A stretch of 12,449 nucleotides of DNA from Chloroflexota bacterium. Lineage in GTDB: Bacteria; Chloroflexota; Dehalococcoidia; DSTF01; JACRBR01. The DNA lies in the NCBI GenBank assembly GCA_021813085.1, contig JAKAMA010000031.1:1-12449 (forward strand). The letters are read 5' to 3'. Numbering within the stretch: the first letter of the stretch is position 1; every line of letters starts with the position of its first letter. Below the pieces are notes generated by a model. It was not told the origin of the DNA. It worked only from the letters and a program-made list of their open reading frames with translations, and did not search any database. The position numbers were made by a program, and so were the translations under genes. Below are positions 6,945-12,449 of the stretch, one piece after another.

Positions 6945-6972
6945 ATTATACCCTCCGAACCCGGGAGGTCAA
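6945..6972 (-). promoter_or_regulatory. Near-consensus sigma-70 promoter of the 3D-domain gene
   Basis: TTGACC (6967-6972) and a perfect TATAAT (6945-6950) on the minus strand, separated by 16 nt. This is the best promoter match in the window and implies strong housekeeping transcription, which makes the attenuator-like leader after it more interesting. Start of RNA would be near 6938. Confidence 0.75.
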
Positions 6973-7266
6973 CCCTGGGCGGCCCCCCGGCTCTGCGGAT
7001 CGGCGCCAGGCCGGCGGCAGCGGCTTCCTCGCCTGCGATCCGGATTTGAATCTGGGCGTGTGCCCGATCAACCGCTAAGGCACATGCCGCCTCGCATACA
7101 TGCGAAAGAGTTCGGGGGGTGTCACGGCGAGGACGCTTTCGGCTGCGATCCGGGCCGCTTTGGCGGCTGCCTCGCCACGATACACATGCTCCGAGCCACT
7201 CTACGGTAGGAGCTGTGACACGCCGCGTCGATCAGCGCCTTCCGCGCGGTCGTCGGCACTGAGCGG
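6973..7266. other. Intergenic stretch between thiolase end and 3D-gene promoter
   Basis: No confident gene. On the minus strand, GTG 7185 to TAG 7075 gives a 36-residue frame with protein-like composition (YRGEAAAKAARIAAESVL, then TPPELFRMYARR) but only a weak GGAG before it. A 7-bp inverted repeat, CGGATCG near 7000 and CGATCCG near 7036, lies upstream of the 3D promoter and could be an operator. A tRNA-like TTCAAAT on the minus strand near 7045 does not fold into a T-arm. Confidence 0.4.
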
Positions 7267-8442
7267 CTACACGACCCGCTCAAAGATGGACGCGATGCCC
7301 TGGCCGCCTCCGATGCAGAGCGTCACCAGGCCGTAGCGCGCGACGCGGCGCTCCATCTCGTACATCAGCTTCACCGTGAGGACGGCGCCGGTGGCGCCGA
7401 GCGGGTGGCCGAGGGCGATGGCGCCGCCGTTGACGTTCGTCTTCTCCGGGTCGAGGCGGAGCGCCGTGCTGCACGCCGCCGCGACCGAGGCGAACGCCTC
7501 GTTGATCTCGACCAGGTCGATCTGGTCGATCGTGAGGCCTGCCTTCTGCAGCGCCTTCTGGACGGCCGGGATCGGGCCGCTGCCCATGATCGACGGCTCG
7601 ACGCCGGCCTCGGCGCGCGCGACGAGGCGCAGGCGCGGCTTGAGGCCCAGCTCGCGCGCGCGCGCGGCGGAGGCGACGACGACGGCGGCGGCGCCGTCGT
7701 TGATGCCGCTGGCGTTGCCGGCGGTGACCATGCCGCCGTCCTTGAACGCAGGGCGCAGCTTGGCGAGCGCCTCCATGCTGGTCTGGCGCGGGTGCTCGTC
7801 GGTGTCGATCGTGATCGTCTCCTTGCCGGCCTTCACCTGGACGGGCACGATCTCGTCCTTGAATCTGCCGGCGGCGAGGGCGGCGGCGGCCCGCTCCTGC
7901 GAGCGCATCGCGACCTCATCCTGCGCCTCGCGGGAGACTTCATACTTCTCGGCGAGGTTCTCGGCGGTGATCCCCATGTGCTGCTTGCTGAAGGGGTCGC
8001 CGAGCAGGTGGAGGATGCCGTCTTCGAGGACGCCGTTTCCCATGCGATAGCCGGTGCGGCCCTGGCGGACGTAGTACGGCATCATCGTCATGTTCTCGGC
8101 GCCGCCGGCAACCACGACCCCGGCATCGCCGGACTGGATGTAGCGGCCAGCGGTGTTGATGGCTTCGAGGCCGCTGCCGCAGATGCGGTTGACGGTGAGG
8201 GCGGGGGTCTCGATCGGCATCCCTGCCTTGACGGCGGCGTGGCGGGCGATGTAGCCGTCCTCCATCACCTGACCCACGCAGCCCAGGATGACGTGGTCGA
8301 CGTCGCCGGGAGCGAGGCCCGCCCGTTCGACGGCGGCCTTGATGACGATGGCACCGAGGTCCGATGCCGAGAGGTTGGCGTACGCGCCCTGGAACCTCCC
8401 GATGGGCGTCCGGGCGCCGCTGACGATGACGACCTCTTCCAT
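7267..8442 (-). CDS. Acetyl-CoA C-acetyltransferase (thiolase)
   Basis: Cytosolic thiolase that condenses two acetyl-CoA to acetoacetyl-CoA or cleaves 3-ketoacyl-CoA in fatty-acid oxidation. The 391 residues match the family length. The N-terminus VVIVSGARTPIGRFQGA is typical. Catalytic residues are Cys88 in NRICGSGLEAI, His346 in GHPLGATGA and Cys376 in CIGGGQG; NASGINDGAAA and EINEAFA are also present. ATG 8442 is chosen because GGAGG lies 6 nt upstream and the promoter at 8486-8515 would start RNA near 8479, so the ATG at 8487 cannot be used from it. The gene stands alone, with no beta-oxidation or butanoate partner beside it, so the direction of the reaction and the chain length it prefers cannot be told. 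No terminator is evident. Confidence 0.95.
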   Translation of the reverse strand: MEEVVIVSGARTPIGRFQGAYANLSASDLGAIVIKAAVERAGLAPGDVDHVILGCVGQVMEDGYIARHAAVKAGMPIETPALTVNRICGSGLEAINTAGRYIQSGDAGVVVAGGAENMTMMPYYVRQGRTGYRMGNGVLEDGILHLLGDPFSKQHMGITAENLAEKYEVSREAQDEVAMRSQERAAAALAAGRFKDEIVPVQVKAGKETITIDTDEHPRQTSMEALAKLRPAFKDGGMVTAGNASGINDGAAAVVVASAARARELGLKPRLRLVARAEAGVEPSIMGSGPIPAVQKALQKAGLTIDQIDLVEINEAFASVAAACSTALRLDPEKTNVNGGAIALGHPLGATGAVLTVKLMYEMERRVARYGLVTLCIGGGQGIASIFERVV

Positions 8443-8485
8443 GACGGACCTCCGATGGGCGAATGCGCATCCGGGTGCGAAGAAC

Positions 8486-8515
8486 ACTATAGGGATAGGG
8501 GAGCGGTGGGGTCAA
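8486..8515 (-). promoter_or_regulatory. Sigma-70-type promoter of the thiolase gene
   Basis: TTGACC (8510-8515) and TATAGT (8486-8491) on the minus strand, with an 18-nt spacer. The leader to ATG 8442 would be about 37 nt and contains the GGAGG ribosome site. It rules out the upstream ATG at 8487, which overlaps the -10 box. Confidence 0.7.
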
Positions 8516-8539
8516 CGGAACGGCGGCGGTAGGAGGTGA

Positions 8540-8555
8540 GAGGTCGGAGGTGGGG
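8540..8555 (-). repeat. 16-nt dispersed repeat, copy 1
   Basis: Read on the minus strand, CCCCACCTCCGACCTC lies 25 nt past the stop codon of the 66-residue Cys4 gene and 24 nt before the -35 box of the thiolase promoter. An exact copy in the same orientation relative to transcription is at 10249-10264. The surroundings (8531-8560) hold further imperfect GGAGGT units. Confidence 0.65.
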
Positions 8556-8580
8556 GTGAGGCCCCGCGCGGACGCTGCGG

Positions 8581-8781
8581 TCACGCCTGCGGCGTCTCGC
8601 GGTCCTGCGACTGGCGTTCGTAGCCGGGGCAGCGGATCACCGGCAGCCGCGGGTACTTCGGAAAGCGCGGGTCCGTGGCGGCCCGGGCGCACATGAGGAA
8701 GCGCGAGCCGCGCGCGGACGTCACGGGGCGCACGTGGAGGCAGGACGGGCAGAGGCCGGCGCGCGGGTCGAGGTCGGGCAT
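8581..8781 (-). CDS. Small Cys4 (zinc-ribbon-like) protein, 66 residues
   Basis: Function unknown. Four Cys at 11, 14, 31 and 51 (CPSC, then FLMCARAATDPRFPKYP and a final CPGYE) suggest a single metal-binding knuckle or ribbon. The SARGSRFLMC and FPKYPRLPVIRCPGYE segments have the feel of a conserved small bacterial domain that I associate with Chloroflexota genomes, but I cannot name it. ATG 8781 has no Shine-Dalgarno sequence but carries TACACT 7 nt upstream, fitting a leaderless start. The gene is divergent from serS across 176 nt. Confidence 0.75.
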   Translation of the reverse strand: MPDLDPRAGLCPSCLHVRPVTSARGSRFLMCARAATDPRFPKYPRLPVIRCPGYERQSQDRETPQA

Positions 8782-8788
8782 CGCGGGA

Positions 8789-8794
8789 AGTGTA
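8789..8794 (-). promoter_or_regulatory. Possible -10 element for leaderless Cys4-protein transcript
   Basis: TACACT on the minus strand, 7 nt before ATG 8781, with no ribosome binding site between. A weak -35-like CTGGAC stands 16 nt further upstream. Confidence 0.4.
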
Positions 8795-8945
8795 GCGATG
8801 GCGGGCGCGCGTCCAGCCGCCCGGCCGGCCGCGCGCCACAGGGGTGGCTGCGCGCACCGGTGCAGGGATCCGGGACACCCATCGGGGCCCGGCTCGCGAC
8901 GCTCGGCATCGAGCGCAGGCGGCTGCGATGTCGCGTGCCGCCTGC

Positions 8946-8951
8946 TACCCT
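8946..8951 (+). promoter_or_regulatory. Possible -10 element for leaderless serS transcript
   Basis: TACCCT lies 6 nt before ATG 8958. No Shine-Dalgarno sequence and no TTGACA-like -35 are visible, and no T-box motif was found in the 176-nt divergent gap. Confidence 0.4.
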
Positions 8952-8957
8952 GCGGCC

Positions 8958-10244
8958 ATGTTGAGCCTGCAGTTCATCCGCGAGCACCCGGACGTCGTGC
9001 GGAAGTCGCTGGCCGACCGCCAGACGCCGGGGCCGCTCGACGAGATCCTGGCGCTCGACGTGCGCCGCCGCGACCTGCGTTCGGAGACGGAACGGCTGCG
9101 CGCCGAGCAGAACGCCGCCGGGAAGAAGATCGGCGCGGCGAAGGAGCCGGGCGAGCGGCAGCGGCTGATCGACGCCATGAAGGGCGTGTCCGCGCGCATC
9201 GATGAGCTGGCGCCGGAGCTACGGAAGGCCGAGGAGCGCCTGCAGACACTGGCGCTCGAGATCCCGAACATCCCCGACCCGACGACGCGCGTCGGCGAGA
9301 GCGAAGCCGACAACGTCGTACGCATGCGGTCCCAGACGGGCCGTACGGCCGGCGAGGAGACGCGCGACGACTGGCGGAAGCCGCACTGGGAGCTGGGCGA
9401 GGCGCTGGGGATCATCGACTTCGAACGCGGGGTGAAGCTGTCGGGGAGCCGCTTCTACCTGCTGCGGGGCGCGGGTGCGCGGTTGCAGCGCGCGCTGATC
9501 GCCCTGATGCTGGCGCTGCACATCGACAAGCACGGCTACACGGAGGTCTACCCGCCCGCGCTGGTCAAGGAAGAGACGATGTGGCACTCGGGACAGCTCC
9601 CGAAGTTCCGCGACAACCTCTACCACGACGCCGAGGAGGACTACTGGCTCGTCCCGACGGCCGAGGTGCCGTTGACGAACATGCACTGTGACGAGATTCT
9701 CGACGGCGTCGTGCTGCCGCTCCATTATGTCGCGTACACGCCCTGCTTCCGCCGCGAGAAGATGAGCGCCGGCCGCGACGTGCGCGGCATCAAGCGCGGC
9801 CACCAGTTCGACAAGGTGGAGATGTACACGTTCTGCGCGCCCGAGCGCTCCGCCGACGAGCTGGAGTCGATGCTGGACCACGCGCTCGCCGTGTGCCGCA
9901 CGCTGGGGCTGACCTACCGCGTCGTGGACATCTGCACCGGAGACCTGGGCTTCAATGCCGCCAAGACGTACGACGTCGAGGTCTGGTCGCCGGGCGTCGG
10001 CGAGTGGCTCGAGGTCTCCTCGGTGAGCAACTGCACCGACTTCCAGGCGCGTCGGGCGAACATCCGCTTCCGCCGCGAGCCGGGGGCGCGGCCGGAGTTC
10101 GTGCACACGCTGAACGGCTCCGGGCTGGCGCTGCCGCGGACGATGATCGCGATCATGGAGAACTACCAGCGGCCCGACGGCTCGATCGAGGTGCCGGAGG
10201 CGCTGCTGCCCTACATGGGGGGCATCGGGGTGATCACGCCGTAG
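8958..10244 (+). CDS. serS: Seryl-tRNA synthetase
   Basis: Class II aminoacyl-tRNA synthetase that charges tRNA-Ser (and tRNA-Sec where present) in the cytosol. The 428 residues match the usual 420-430. The N-terminal tRNA-binding coiled coil covers about 30-105 ([35 protein letters not shown]). The catalytic core follows: PTAEVPLTN, motif 2 [15 protein letters not shown] then [23 protein letters not shown], and motif 3 [22 protein letters not shown] 8958 gives the canonical [15 protein letters not shown] start; sequence upstream in frame is not SerS-like. The [12 protein letters not shown] variant replaces the more common SEAGSAGRDTRG, a lineage marker rather than a defect. Confidence 0.97.
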   Translation: MLSLQFIREHPDVVRKSLADRQTPGPLDEILALDVRRRDLRSETERLRAEQNAAGKKIGAAKEPGERQRLIDAMKGVSARIDELAPELRKAEERLQTLALEIPNIPDPTTRVGESEADNVVRMRSQTGRTAGEETRDDWRKPHWELGEALGIIDFERGVKLSGSRFYLLRGAGARLQRALIALMLALHIDKHGYTEVYPPALVKEETMWHSGQLPKFRDNLYHDAEEDYWLVPTAEVPLTNMHCDEILDGVVLPLHYVAYTPCFRREKMSAGRDVRGIKRGHQFDKVEMYTFCAPERSADELESMLDHALAVCRTLGLTYRVVDICTGDLGFNAAKTYDVEVWSPGVGEWLEVSSVSNCTDFQARRANIRFRREPGARPEFVHTLNGSGLALPRTMIAIMENYQRPDGSIEVPEALLPYMGGIGVITP

Positions 10245-10248
10245 CGCG

Positions 10249-10264
10249 CCCCACCTCCGACCTC
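10249..10264 (+). repeat. 16-nt dispersed repeat, copy 2
   Basis: CCCCACCTCCGACCTC starts 4 nt after the serS stop codon and ends 7 nt before the -35 box of the next promoter. It is identical to the minus-strand copy at 8540-8555 and has the same order: stop codon, repeat, promoter. Confidence 0.65.
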
Positions 10265-10271
10265 CGCTCGC

Positions 10272-10300
10272 TTGTCGCCCCCCTGCCGGTCGCGAATAAT
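10272..10300 (+). promoter_or_regulatory. Promoter of the membrane-protein/ahbAB operon
   Basis: TTGTCG (10272-10277) and AATAAT (10295-10300) with a 17-nt spacer. ATG 10310 follows the -10 box by 9 nt, so the RNA would begin at or within about 3 nt of the start codon, again near-leaderless. It makes the four downstream genes independent of serS. Confidence 0.6.
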
Positions 10301-10309
10301 GGGTGCGCT

Positions 10310-10783
10310 ATGGCATCGATCTCCGCCCTGGCCGCCGCTCCGCCGGACCGACGCCCTTCGCGCGGCGCCGCGGCGCTCGTGTGGGGGGCGCCGCTCGCCG
10401 CCCTGCTCGCCGGCATCGGCGCCGAATGGCTCGACTTCCGGGCGCTGCGGGTGCCGTTTCTGCTCGTCGTCGGCTGCGGGGTGCTGGCGACGTCGTACGC
10501 GCTCTCCGGCACGCACCCGGGCGGGCGCCGCCAGATGGCGCTGACCGTGCTCGTGGGCATGGCGGCGTGGGGCGCCGGCGAAGCGCTGTACACGGTCATC
10601 CACACCGCACGCGGCGAGCCCTTCCACGCCGCGCGCTTCGGGCCGCAGCCGGCGCAGGCGCTGGGGCTGATCGGCGTGCACGCGCTCATCCTCGGGCTGC
10701 CGACGGGGCTGGCGGCGGCGGCGCTGCTGCACGCGCCGGGGCTGCGCGCGCGCCTCGCGCGGCGACGCGCCGAGGGAGCCTGA
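10310..10783 (+). CDS. Hypothetical four-helix membrane protein, first gene of the ahbAB operon
   Basis: Not recognised. The 157 residues have a Pro/Arg-containing N-terminus and four predicted membrane segments at about 21-38, 46-65, 76-97 and 117-140, ending in a basic tail (RARLARRRAEGA) that should face the cytosol. His98 and His106 in the loop after helix 3 and His124 in helix 4 could be ligands, but no known heme motif is seen. The stop codon overlaps the next ATG by one base (TGATG), and a promoter lies just upstream, so it heads an operon with another small membrane protein and ahbAB. A role linked to heme or a heme-containing membrane complex is inferred from position only. Confidence 0.75.
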   Translation: MASISALAAAPPDRRPSRGAAALVWGAPLAALLAGIGAEWLDFRALRVPFLLVVGCGVLATSYALSGTHPGGRRQMALTVLVGMAAWGAGEALYTVIHTARGEPFHAARFGPQPAQALGLIGVHALILGLPTGLAAAALLHAPGLRARLARRRAEGA

Positions 10784-11235
10784 TGCAGTTCGAAGACGGC
10801 CCGCAGCTCCCGCTGACGGCGCGGAAGAAGGCACTGCTCGCCGCCGGGCTGGCGATGTTCGCGGCGCAGACGGCGGCCGCGGCCGTCGCCGGGCCGCTGA
10901 CGACGGGCGAGCACGCGAACGCGGGCCTGCTCTTCGCGATGTGGGCGGGCTGCATCGGCTGGTCGGCGGCGGCGGTGCTGCTGCTCGTGCGGCAGGCGGA
11001 CCTGCCGGACGTGGCGACGGCGTCGTTCGTCGTGACGATCGCGGCGTGCGCGGCGTTCGCGCTCTCAGCGGCGTTCGGCGCGCGCGGCACGCGGTCGCAG
11101 GTCGACCTTGTGGACGCGCTGTTCCTCGGCGTGACGGGCGGCGGCCTGACGGCGGTGATCGTCTGGGGGCTGGCGCTGGGCGCCGCGCGCGTGCTGAGGC
11201 TGCCGACGACGGAGGGGATGCATGCCGCGCGCTGA
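10783..11235 (+). CDS. Hypothetical four-helix membrane protein, second gene of the ahbAB operon
   Basis: Not recognised. The 150 residues have a short polar N-terminus and hydrophobic segments at about 17-38, 47-69, 78-99 and 108-137, rich in Ala, Val and Leu. It has a size and topology like its upstream neighbour but no clear sequence repeat with it; a heteromeric pair is possible. The ATG overlaps the previous stop (TGATG), with GGGAG 4 nt upstream, and its own end overlaps ahbA by 14 nt. This tight packing supports real coding and co-translation. Confidence 0.75.
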   Translation: MQFEDGPQLPLTARKKALLAAGLAMFAAQTAAAAVAGPLTTGEHANAGLLFAMWAGCIGWSAAAVLLLVRQADLPDVATASFVVTIAACAAFALSAAFGARGTRSQVDLVDALFLGVTGGGLTAVIVWGLALGAARVLRLPTTEGMHAAR

Positions 11236-11728
11236 ACGGCAGCCGGGCGGACGCCCCGTCCGGGGCGGCCCGTCCGGGGTGGAGATCGACGACACGGACC
11301 GCCTGCTGCTGAACAACCTGCAGGGCGACTTTCCGGTGACGCACCGGCCGTACGCCGACGTCGCGGAGCGCCTCGGACTGACGGAAGACGAAGTGCTGCG
11401 GCGGCTGCGGCGGCTCGTCGAGACGGGCGCGCTCAGCCGCTTCGGGACGATCCTCAACGCGCCGCAGCTCGGCGGCGAGCGCACGCTGGCGGCGATGCGC
11501 GTGCCGGCGGACCGCTTCGAGGAGGTCGCCGCGTTCGTCAACGGCCTCGACGCCATCTCACACAACTACGAGCGCGCGCACGACTTCAACATGTGGTTCG
11601 TCATCTCGTCGGAGGACGAGGCCGACATCGCGCGGACGATCGCGGCGATCGAGCGCGAGACGGGGCTGGCGGTGATCAACCTGCCGACGGTCGAGGAGTA
11701 CTTCGTGGACCTGAGGTTCCGGTTCTGA
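11222..11728 (+). CDS. ahbA: Siroheme decarboxylase subunit AhbA-like (Lrp/AsnC family)
   Basis: One half of the enzyme that decarboxylates siroheme to 12,18-didecarboxysiroheme, in the alternative heme route of archaea and sulfate reducers and, as NirD/L/G/H, on the way to heme d1. The 168 residues hold an AsnC-type winged-helix region at 21-80 (IDDTDRLLLNNLQ, then VLRRLRRLVETGALSRFG) and an alpha/beta ligand-binding domain whose SHNYERAHDFNMWFVIS at 113-129 is the family hallmark. The first 20 residues are a disordered Gly/Pro/Arg-rich extension. The ATG lies inside the end of the upstream membrane-protein gene; the stop overlaps the ahbB start by one base. A plain AsnC-type regulator is unlikely because of the hallmark motif and the tandem partner. 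Confidence 0.88.
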   Translation: MPRAERQPGGRPVRGGPSGVEIDDTDRLLLNNLQGDFPVTHRPYADVAERLGLTEDEVLRRLRRLVETGALSRFGTILNAPQLGGERTLAAMRVPADRFEEVAAFVNGLDAISHNYERAHDFNMWFVISSEDEADIARTIAAIERETGLAVINLPTVEEYFVDLRFRF

Positions 11729-12216
11729 TGACGGGTGCGCTGAGCGACGAGGAGCGCGCGGTGCTCGCGGCGATCCAGGACGGGCTGCCGATCGAGCCGG
11801 AGCCGTACCGGGTCGTCGGCGAGCGGACCGGCATGAGCGAAGCGCGCGTCATGGAGCTGATCTCGTCGATGCTGGCCGAGGGCAAGATCAAGCGCATCGG
11901 CGCGGTGCCGGACCACTACGCGCTGGGCATCACGGCGAACGGCATGTCGGTGTGGGACGTGCCCGACGAGCTGGCGGGCGACGTCGGCCGGCGGCTGGGC
12001 GCGCGTGAGGAGATCACGCACTGCTACAAGCGGCCGCGGCAGCCGGGCTGGCCGTACAACATCTTCGGCATGGTGCACGCGCGCTCGCGCGACGAGGTCA
12101 TCGCGACCGTCGAGCGCATCGCGCAGGAGCTCGGCCTCGCGCGCTACCCGCACGACGTGCTGTTCTCGACGCGCCTGCTGAAGAAGCGCGGGACGCGCGT
12201 GCGCGCGAAGCCGTAA
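11728..12216 (+). CDS. ahbB: Siroheme decarboxylase subunit AhbB-like (Lrp/AsnC family)
   Basis: Partner of the preceding gene; AhbA and AhbB act as a heterodimer in siroheme decarboxylation. The 162 residues have the winged-helix part at 5-60 (LSDEERAVLAAIQDG, then GKIKRIGAVPDHYALG) and the AhbB signature HCYKRPRQPGWPYNIFGM at 98-115. The first base of ATG is the last base of the previous stop (TGATG), giving strict coupling. The next steps (AhbC and AhbD radical SAM enzymes, or NirE/NirJ for heme d1) are not in this window, and the operon ends here against a convergent gene 32 nt away without an obvious terminator. Confidence 0.9.
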   Translation: MTGALSDEERAVLAAIQDGLPIEPEPYRVVGERTGMSEARVMELISSMLAEGKIKRIGAVPDHYALGITANGMSVWDVPDELAGDVGRRLGAREEITHCYKRPRQPGWPYNIFGMVHARSRDEVIATVERIAQELGLARYPHDVLFSTRLLKKRGTRVRAKP

Positions 12217-12248
12217 GGGGGCCGGGCGGCAGTGACCGCGGCCATGCG

Positions 12249-12449
12249 TCAGCCCGCGGCCCGCAGCCGGACCGCGATGGTGCGGGCGTACGGCTGGTAG
12301 CCGAGGGCGCGGGCGACGGCCATCGCGGACGCGTTCGCTTCGAGGGTCTGCCAGAGCATGACGCGGCCGTCGGCGATGCCGTGCGCGGTCGCGGCGGCGG
12401 CGACGGCGCGGCCGTAGCCGCGGCGCCGGCGCGCCGGATGCGTGACGAC
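12249..12449 (-). CDS. GNAT-family N-acetyltransferase, N-terminus beyond window edge
   Basis: The last 66 residues of a GNAT acetyltransferase, which transfers an acetyl group from acetyl-CoA to an amine. Visible are the acetyl-CoA pyrophosphate loop RRRRGYGRAV (motif A) and NASAMAVARALGYQPY (motif B), then a beta strand with the stop TGA. The substrate is not predictable from this part. It is convergent with ahbB. Confidence 0.85.
   Translation of the reverse strand, partial: VVTHPARRRRGYGRAVAAAATAHGIADGRVMLWQTLEANASAMAVARALGYQPYARTIAVRLRAAG

Noticed and set aside
7030..7080. Possible tRNA (TTCAAAT on the minus strand near 7045)
   Set aside because: Position 53 would be A opposite C61, the T-stem does not pair, and no acceptor or anticodon stem is found.
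7640..7690. Alternating GC run (gcgcgcgcg) as a repeat or Z-DNA element
   Set aside because: It lies inside thiolase coding sequence (Ala/Arg codons) and is expected at this GC content.
7405..8532. Plus-strand frame of 375 residues opposite the thiolase
   Set aside because: The thiolase on the minus strand has all catalytic motifs; this frame is Asp/Gly/Arg-rich antisense sequence and runs through the thiolase promoter.
8782..8957. Possible T-box leader before serS
   Set aside because: No AGCAGAGA-like or GGTGG-type T-box element, and the -10 box at 8946-8951 implies almost no leader.
10211..11344. Minus-strand frame of 377 residues over the membrane-protein genes
   Set aside because: Arg/Pro/Ala-rich shadow; the plus-strand frames have membrane helices and overlapping start/stop coupling.

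Overview
The window reads as chromosomal DNA of a very GC-rich bacterium. Gene content and protein sequences fit a Chloroflexota lineage (Dehalococcoidia/SAR202-like or a relative), probably from a metagenome assembly. This placement is an inference from the look of SerS, the thiolase, the tandem siroheme decarboxylase pair and the small Cys4 protein; there is no 16S gene to settle it.

Layout. Positions 1-1347 (minus strand) hold the N-terminal 449 residues of an aspartase/fumarase-superfamily enzyme that looks more like aspartate ammonia-lyase. Positions 1409-4548 (minus strand) form a three-gene McrBC-type (type IV, modification-dependent) restriction operon: mcrB with all AAA+ motifs, a disrupted mcrC, and an intact 81-residue ORF of unknown function. 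The sequence here looks less GC-extreme than its flanks, as expected for a transferred defence module. Positions 4549-4948 are mostly non-coding, with the mcrB promoter, a strong hairpin and a doubtful 65-residue ORF. Next on the minus strand come an endonuclease III-like DNA glycosylase (4949-5794), a membrane-anchored protein with a 3D/double-psi-barrel-like domain behind a structured leader (5970-6845), an acetyl-CoA acetyltransferase-type thiolase (7267-8442) and a 66-residue Cys4 protein (8581-8781). From 8958 the direction switches: serS, then a tight four-gene operon (10310-12216) of two small membrane proteins followed by ahbA and ahbB, the two siroheme decarboxylase subunits of the alternative heme (or heme d1) route. 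The C-terminal part of a GNAT acetyltransferase enters from the right edge on the minus strand.

How it fits together. Most genes are housekeeping or metabolic and unrelated to each other. Two blocks are functional units: the McrBC-like island and the membrane/ahbAB operon. The mcrC reading frame shifts exactly at the nuclease core, and the D/E-x-K part of the active site cannot be found, so the nuclease appears lost while the NTPase is kept.

Regulatory signals are unusually readable. Four promoters with recognisable -35/-10 pairs precede mcrB, the 3D-domain gene, the thiolase and the membrane/ahb operon, and three of them help decide start codons. Four other genes carry TANNNT only 6-7 nt before the start codon, the arrangement expected of leaderless transcripts. 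A 16-nt element is repeated exactly in two intergenic gaps, each time between a stop codon and the next promoter in the same orientation. No tRNA, rRNA, CRISPR array, insertion sequence or origin was seen.
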